Part shown: piece after piece, positions 57,960-64,000 of the stretch | Position numbering within the stretch: position 1 is the stretch's first letter | Layout of the letters: each line of letters starts with the position of its first letter | NCBI GenBank assembly: GCA_030248295.1 | Contig: JASANH010000812.1 | Coordinates: 496,001-560,000, forward strand | Direction of reading: 5' to 3' | Origin: Mesodorylaimus sp. YZB2_4 | Lineage: Eukaryota > Nematoda > Enoplea > Dorylaimida > Dorylaimidae | Length of the DNA stretch: 64,000 nt | The notes under the pieces: generated by a model | Seen by the model: only the letters and a program-made list of their open reading frames with translations | Database searches by the model: none | Told to the model about the DNA's origin: nothing | Position numbers and translations under genes: made by a program

Positions 57960-59190
57960 CCTCCGCGGAGCGAGGACAGATTATCAGCATATGTTCAATG
58001 CCGTCGTTAGCCTCTTCGCACGCGTAGCACTCGCTTCTGTCACCAATACCCCACTTGTGCAAATCGGAGGGGCTAGCCAAAATCCTGCTTTTTTAGTATT
58101 TTAAACTAAAAAACTCGCAGTTCGCTCGGACCTTCTAGTTCTGTGGGCAGTCGCCAAATTTTGGTCGACGGCCAGTCGCCCAGAGCTGCGTGAAGCGTGC
58201 TTGCAGCTTTGCCCCATTCAGGTACTCCGGGCTGATAAACAGTTGGTTCCAGTCGTTTAGCTTCTGCCATCATTCACTTCCAAGTTGATGGGATTGCTGA
58301 GACTATCTAGGGTTTAAACTTCCTGTCCGAAATGGGAGATAGGTCTTGCCAGTGCAGCGAGGACCCCGACTCGTCGAACAAACGTGTTACATGGGCGAAT
58401 GGGCCCTCCTCGAGCTATGGAAAATTAACACTTTCACCAACAACAAGAATGAACCTTGTTGCAGACCAGTTGTGACGCTAGCTCCTCAGGTGTGTGCTCT
58501 TCCTTGATGGGCGAGTGAGGTGTCCAACGGAAGACTGTCAAAATACTCTCATAAAAGGGCGCCAATTTAATGCTGAGTTGAGTGACATCAAAGTAATACA
58601 TTTCAGGAGGAAACGTAAGCCACCGACGCTCAGCATTGTGATACCAAATTTTAATTCCCACTGCCTCAGGGGCGCGAAGCAACCGTTTCAACCAGGACAA
58701 TCTCAGACTGACCAGTGAAGTTTCGACATCAGGTGCTTTGATGCCCCCGGCCGACAGCGGTTGAATAAGCACATCGTTTCGTACTTGAGGGGGACACCCC
58801 TCCCATAGAAATTGTCTTATCAACCTTGTGAGTTCATCCAAAGTAGACTGGGGGGGGGGGGGGGGGGCTGGTACGTTCATCAGAGAGTAAATGACTTGCG
58901 ACCTCAAAAGTTGGTTCCACACCAGTACTTTGCCGTATAGGGTCAAGTGGCGTTGATCAGTTTTTTGAGTCTGGTCAGCTTATCGTCAAAGTTATGTTGC
59001 CTCATCACGTTACTGTCACAAGCAAAGGCCGCACCAAGAATTCGCACCTCCTTTGCGAACTTTTTCGCGATTGTTTTCTTCGTGATCACGATCGCTTTCT
59101 CTCTGAATCTATTGTGAATGAGAGCATGAAATAAAAAACACAGAACATTTTTGCTTTGGGTGGATGGATATGTAATGGTCAAAGATCAAA
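57960..59190 (-). mobile_element. Degenerate LINE (non-LTR retrotransposon) 3' fragment
   Basis: Two minus-strand frames give the C-terminal part of a LINE reverse-transcriptase protein: KLTRLKKLINAT, then after a frameshift near 58943 LTLYGKVLVWNQLL, LTRLIRQFLWEG and GGIKAPDVETSLVSLRLSWL. Further 3', the frame at 58031-57970 has CYAC...H...C, the CX2CX8HX4C knuckle found near the end of such proteins. Frameshifts, stops and an 18-base G run (58850-58867) break it. The catalytic part of the polymerase is missing, so this is a dead, 5'-truncated copy. Confidence 0.8.
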
Positions 59191-59399
59191 AACGCTAGGA
59201 TTATGCAAAATTCTATGCGGATTCACTTTAGCCCACTTATGGAAGCCACATGGGATCCGACATGGATCCAGTTTGTGCTTGTTTATAGATTCCAAGTATG
59301 TAACCTGAATTTCGCCTATATGAGGCCCCCAAAAAACTCTTCTTGTGAGATCAGTTGAATCTTGTGAAATCAGCTTGTGAGCGAGTAGCCTGACTGATC

Positions 59400-59500
59400 C
59401 CGCCTCGGTACAAAATGATTGTCAATTATGTGCTCCTCAGCCCTCGAGTGCGCCTTATGGTGCTTGGCTATGGATAAAGTATATGATATGACATGACATC
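59400..59500 (+). mobile_element. SINE-like element, copy 3 (diverged)
   Basis: Shares AAAATGATT, GCCCTCGAGTGCGC and a TGACATGACAT tail in the same order as copies 1 and 2. The tRNA-like head is not recognisable. Confidence 0.45.
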
Positions 59501-59996
59501 TGAAACCGCCTAAGAGCAGTACTTTCTATTTCACATGCTTCGTCCCAATATAAAATCTTGTTATCCTGTCTTTTTCAGTTTTATTTCAGTTTCATTACGT
59601 CAAAATAAAGTTGATTTGGGAGCTGACGCACAGCGTCTATGCTTCCGTTTCGTGTAATTTCCTCTCCTTATGGCCGTCAGGCTTCAGCTTTTCCAAGCAT
59701 TCTTACAGGCGTTCTTCGAACAAGTACTTCATATTTGATGCCGTCTCCTGAAATTTAACGGAATTCCACTTTCCTATTCATTTTTCACCCACTGTGGAGA
59801 GCCAAGTGATTAGAAACTGAGCCAAGTCAGACGACGAGATAATTTGATAACTGTTTTGATGAAGCTGCTGTTAATGTAGTTTCGGTGCAAGATTTGGAAG
59901 AAAGGGATGCTAGTCAAAATCAGTTTGAGGGTCTGTCTACGCCTCGAAGAGTAGCTCTTGTCCTGGAGTCCTTCTTGACATAACCACTGCTGATCT

Positions 59997-60475
59997 ACCG
60001 TATTTACTCGAAATTGTCCCCCCCCCCCCCCCCCCTCGAAATCCTCCCACCTCTGGTTATTCGCCCCCGTCTAGACCCCGATTGAAATTTATTTTTATCC
60101 CCTCTGGAAATCCTCCCCAGGGGACAAATTTGAATTACCGCACAGAATCATTAGGTGTGGAAAATGAGAAGGACATGAGTGTTAGCGTGATAGAAAATGT
60201 TTTCGTTGAAGATTCAGATGATGAAAATGGAGTTGAAGACGAAGATATCGTGCATGTTGATTGAATCCGGCTGAGTAGCCTGAATACAGGAAGAGAAGTA
60301 CAGTATTGGAATAAACAAAGTTAGCGGTACTTTTGGCTAACTGTAGACTGTCTATCTTTCTATTATGGCATCGGGGAAATGTTTGAGTTTTATTATCCCC
60401 CTTCTGGAAATCCTCCCCCGTCTAGGACCCATTTCCAAAAATTTCTCCCCGCGGAGAATTTCGAGGAAATACGGT
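59997..60475. mobile_element. MITE-like element with ACCGTATTT ends
   Basis: The left end ACCGTATTTACTCGAAATT and the right end, read inverted, ACCGTATTTCCTCGAAATT match at 18 of 19 bases, and both run into C-rich TCCCC sequence. The left C-run (60018-60035) is an expansion. The interior keeps a short acidic frame (60082-60264) ending SDDENGVEDEDIVHVD, which looks like the tail of a transposase. No clear target-site duplication. Confidence 0.7.
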
Positions 60476-60951
60476 CTCTAAAATGTCACACCGTAATTGT
60501 TGGTGGGATGCGATCATAGTTTAAAAAACTGATTCTAAGCTTTCATGCGTATTTCTCTTAGACATAGTTCTTTATAAATTAAATTTTTGTTTTTAAAATA
60601 CGTTTTCTCCTATAGGAGCTTTTCTCACGGTGGGTTACTCGAGTCCTTCTCGATAGGTCCATGTGAAACAATATTGCGGCATTAGCTAAAGTTGGAAAAA
60701 GGCAACCTCTCTTGTTACAACGATAAGAGTAATATTCAGTGCCATGCCACAGAATCCATCCCTGGTATCCATCTTTGTGATATTAAAGTTGAGAGCTGTG
60801 TATATATCGGTCACCACGGCAAGAGGGGCCATCGCTCAGGATTCAGGTCATGAAACCATGGGAAACACACAACGACACAAACTTTTTCTTCATTCTGTAC
60901 TTTTTTAGCAGTCGCAACAAAAACAGTAAAGAAACTTGACATCTCGAAGCC

Positions 60952-62004
60952 ATGGCTAATCTTTCCGACATTTGCGGCATCGACATGGACTTAATGAAAG
61001 CGGTGCAAGATGTTGGCGGTCTGATGGCCTACGAAGTGGTCACGTGGGCACATTTCGTGTTGGGCACTCCTGGCCATATTCTCATGATTGTGGCGTTCTT
61101 CAAGGCGAGGAAAGATGAAGCGGCTTACATGTACCAGGCATTCGTGACTGTGAGTGAAATGCTCAAATTGCAAACCTGGGTTTTACAAGTCCTCACCAAA
61201 AAGTTTCTGTCGGGTGCAGAGTACACAGCTGGTTTCTTGTGGTACAAACAGTCGTATATTCTGATGAACTACGCGGCCAAGTTAGCCTTCAACTTGTACC
61301 AAATCATGTTCACCTTGTCCCTGCTCTTATCAGTGGCCATGAGTGCTGATCGTGTTTTCGCCCTGGCCTACCCTTTCAAGTACAGGAACCTGAATGCCCG
61401 TAAGCATCAGATATGTGCTTTCTTTCTGTGTCTATTGGTGGCCACTTGTGCCAGTTTCAACGATGGCCTGGTGGTTGTGGAGGAGGGCAATCACTACTCT
61501 ATTCAGTTCGATTTCGCAATAATTCAAAGCATGTTTGCCATTTTCATGGGCATGTTCTGCAATGCAGTCCGTTGTGCGGGTGTCTTTCTATTAGTCGTTC
61601 CGAACATTCTTCTAGTTCGGTTTTATAGACTCAAATTAATGAAAGTAGGGCAAGCTATGAATAGCGATGATAGGGATAAGCAAAGGAGAGCACAAGAAAA
61701 GATTCTTTGGACATTGACCATATGTCAGTCTGTATTTCAAGCCATATCAGTAATCAGTTTTGTCCTCTTTTACACTGTCAGCTATTTTTCTGATTATATT
61801 TTGTCCTGCTACACTTTCACGCTAATGCCATATGTCGACATGATCATCGATGTGTGTGACTTCTTGCAGCTCTATGTGACTCTTTTTGTGAACAAGCAGT
61901 TCAGGCATAAGATTGGGAGTTTGTTTGGTTCTTGTGAATGTGCCAGTATCAGTTCTGTAATTTCTGACCCTGTGGACGCCCATCGTGCAGCAAGCGTTTG
62001 GTGA
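60952..62004 (+). CDS. Seven-transmembrane receptor, array copy 4 (350 aa)
   Basis: Intronless. N-terminus NLSDICGIDMDL with a sequon at 3-5. TM1 has GTPGH; the DRY-like motif is D133-R134-V135 in MSADRVFALAYPFKY. It is the most diverged of the four: the first extracellular loop has AEYTAGFLWYKQ where the others have TPG, TM5 reads CAGVFLLVVPNILLVRFY, TM7 reads CDFLQLYVTLF, and the helix-8 region is NKQFRHKIGSLFG. The tail is unique and ends AHRAASVW. The acceptor-like TTTTTTAG ends 43 bp before the ATG. Same orientation as the others. Confidence 0.9.
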   Translation: MANLSDICGIDMDLMKAVQDVGGLMAYEVVTWAHFVLGTPGHILMIVAFFKARKDEAAYMYQAFVTVSEMLKLQTWVLQVLTKKFLSGAEYTAGFLWYKQSYILMNYAAKLAFNLYQIMFTLSLLLSVAMSADRVFALAYPFKYRNLNARKHQICAFFLCLLVATCASFNDGLVVVEEGNHYSIQFDFAIIQSMFAIFMGMFCNAVRCAGVFLLVVPNILLVRFYRLKLMKVGQAMNSDDRDKQRRAQEKILWTLTICQSVFQAISVISFVLFYTVSYFSDYILSCYTFTLMPYVDMIIDVCDFLQLYVTLFVNKQFRHKIGSLFGSCECASISSVISDPVDAHRAASVW

Positions 62005-64000
62005 CCATATGATTTTTACTAAATTGGAATTGTTTGGTAAAAGATATCGCAAATCACTAATCGATTCTCGAGGTATCCTAGGATAGATAAGTGTAATTAT
62101 TCCTGAAACATGCTTCATGTACTATGTTTTTAGGAATATCAACAGATTCAAAGTGATTTTTTTGACAAATTTAAACAGTTGCAGATACTTTATAATAGCT
62201 TTTGAGCAGGCGGGAGTTGCCTGCGCATTTACAGCAAAATGTTCGCTGGTACGCTCAATGTGCTTTGCTATCATGACCTTGCGCCATTCCTGACTTTTCA
62301 AGCTCCTAATATCTGATATGGGGGCGAAACTGCAGGGGCCGAACTGTGCGGGATCTAATGGTGGGCGACGAATCGTGGAGAACGAACTTGCTGTCCCCGA
62401 GAAGCTGTTCATAATACGGCTGTCTCCGTAGAAACGTAATGCCCCGAACAACAGAAATTCTTGAATAATTTGCAGCTCCGTATAATATCTGGTGCTGAAA
62501 TATCTGCACATACTACGCTCATCTTGTATAAATTAGCTCCCTTCCTTAGCTTGATGTTACGACAAGATTAGATAAGATGAAGTCTCGAAAATAATTGCTA
62601 GGATTAGTCGGTGCAGAGAGATAAGATTGGAACTTGTGAGCTGGTGATCCACTTGGGTGATCAGACAGCTTTCGCGAGTGCGCCTTTAGATTCTATCACA
62701 AGATATACAGGGTAGTGTAATCCTAGTACACTCAGGAGGCAAGCCGTATGGAGCAGAGCTTTCCTCGACCACTGCACACATGTTCACAACTTGGCATGAT
62801 TAAGTTCAACCGACTGGCCTGCTCTTCCAACCTAACCCAAGCAAATATCTTCTCACTCCATCCTGATCTGCCTACTACGCCATTCCAACTATCTTTTCCT
62901 CATATCTCGTGCTACAGTATGGTGGCCTTATCTTTTTCAAAAGCGCCAGTCTAGAACTGACTGTTCCCTTTTTCATACATGTACAGCCTGATTACAGCAG
63001 GCTTCACTCCTCGTCTATCTCTTTTTTGTGGTCTAAATAGAATGGAGCAGATTTTTGGACAGAGCCGATGGTTGATGAGTTTCTAATTTTGATAAAAAGC
63101 TTCGAAATTTATTGCGAACACCCGAATCTATGCATGAAGCAGACCCATTCAGCCGTCGGGCAGACGGGTTCACGTGTTCGCAGTGCAGTTCATGCTCACC
63201 GATTCAATATCACCTCAGCGCACGGCTGGCTGTGTATGAAATGTACATACACAAACTGTGTATTTATGCTTCGAAATTCTAGGAATACTTGAGTACGCAA
63301 TAAGCATTCACATACATTCCAGAAAAATACTCAAAGTATTGTACACGAAGGAGTGCAGTATACAACACAATGTATACTTTTGATGTGAGCAGATGAGCGA
63401 GGCCAGCTTGTTTGTTGCTTTTTGCATAGGATAGCGTTATGACATTTTGTGCTAATTTTTTGCTGTGCAATAATAAAATTTCTCCTAAGCTTTGTTCATA
63501 AAATCACCAAAAAATCAGGGCAATGACCGACAGTCCATGTCCTGCTCACAAGGGAACATCGCCAACCACGAACTTGACCAAACTAAAAATTGTACTTAGC
63601 TGCAAGGTGCAAAAAAGCTCTCTGCGAAATATTGGGCCCGTGTACCCAATGTGCCAGCAATGGCAAGCAAATTTTTTGAATTCCTCTGGTTTTTAAAGAA
63701 AATACACAAATCCCAATAGTTAAAAGCAGGTAAAATCGAGCCGCGAAGCCAGAATACAGAGTTTGGAAATAATATTGCGTGTTTTTCTCAGCGCTCAGAT
63801 TTCTCCTCGCCCAAAAATTCAAAAAAATTCTTAGGACTTGGGGCGATGACCGGCTGACCAGTTGGCCAGATGCTAACATTTTGCACAGAGCTTTCATTAG
63901 CACATAGCGACAAATATCAATTTCTTGCTTCGTCTAGATCGTCTTAAGGGTTGGCGATGTTCATTTGTCAGGTACCTGCATTCGACGTGGGAAAGCACAT
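62005..64000. other. Region downstream of receptor gene 4
   Basis: No repeat, RNA gene or fifth receptor copy is visible up to the window end. The open frames at 62122-62511 and 63583-63903 (minus) and 62748-62954 (plus) carry no motif and no convincing splice or start context. Confidence 0.5.

Larger units (their letters stand above)
59183..60951. other. Upstream region of receptor gene 4
   Basis: Holds a diverged SINE-like copy (59400-59500), a MITE-like element (59997-60475) and an acceptor-like TTTTTTAG at 60901-60908. The rest shows nothing recognisable. Confidence 0.5.

Overview
This window looks like nuclear DNA of an invertebrate animal. Coding sequence is cut by GT-AG introns. The rest is repeat-rich: short foldback elements, SINE-like sequences, minisatellites, and poly-G/C runs. 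Nearly all 3' splice sites read TTTTAG or TTTCAG. CCCGCC-plus-AAATTT words and poly-G/C tracts are scattered through the spacers. Together these favour a nematode or another ecdysozoan, but I cannot name the species.

Layout. (1) 1854-8303, plus strand: a complete 15-exon gene for mitochondrial elongation factor G1 (736 aa by my splicing). (2) 9189-29834, minus strand, tail to tail with it: a 27-exon gene whose exon phases all agree, encoding about 1541 aa. It has a signal peptide, a galactose-binding-like segment, an antistasin-like cysteine module and two consecutive animal haem-peroxidase domains. The first domain has lost the distal His, the catalytic Arg and both ester-forming acidic residues. 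The second keeps them all. Its introns carry a 21-bp minisatellite of about 47 copies, SINE-like copies and simple repeats. (3) 31-42 kb: sparse region with a small secreted-peptide candidate (minus, 31268-31459), an unknown 198-aa intronless gene (plus, 36323-36919), a hAT-like non-autonomous transposon with a perfect 8-bp target-site duplication (39007-39852), and a candidate terminal exon on the minus strand (42443-42668). (4) 42969-62004, plus strand: a tandem array of four intronless seven-transmembrane receptor genes (349-350 aa). They keep a DRV version of the DRY motif but lack several class A hallmarks. Foldback elements, a 31-bp minisatellite and a LINE relic lie between them.

How the genes relate. 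EF-G1 is a housekeeping gene of mitochondrial translation. The double peroxidase is predicted to be secreted, with one active-looking and one pseudo-catalytic domain. The receptor array looks like a lineage-specific chemoreceptor-type expansion. Copies 1 and 3 also share about 1 kb of downstream DNA. All four receptor genes and the 36.3-kb gene have a TTTTAG acceptor 17-46 bp before the ATG, suggesting a 5'-UTR intron or spliced-leader trans-splicing. I see no functional link between the three main loci beyond adjacency.
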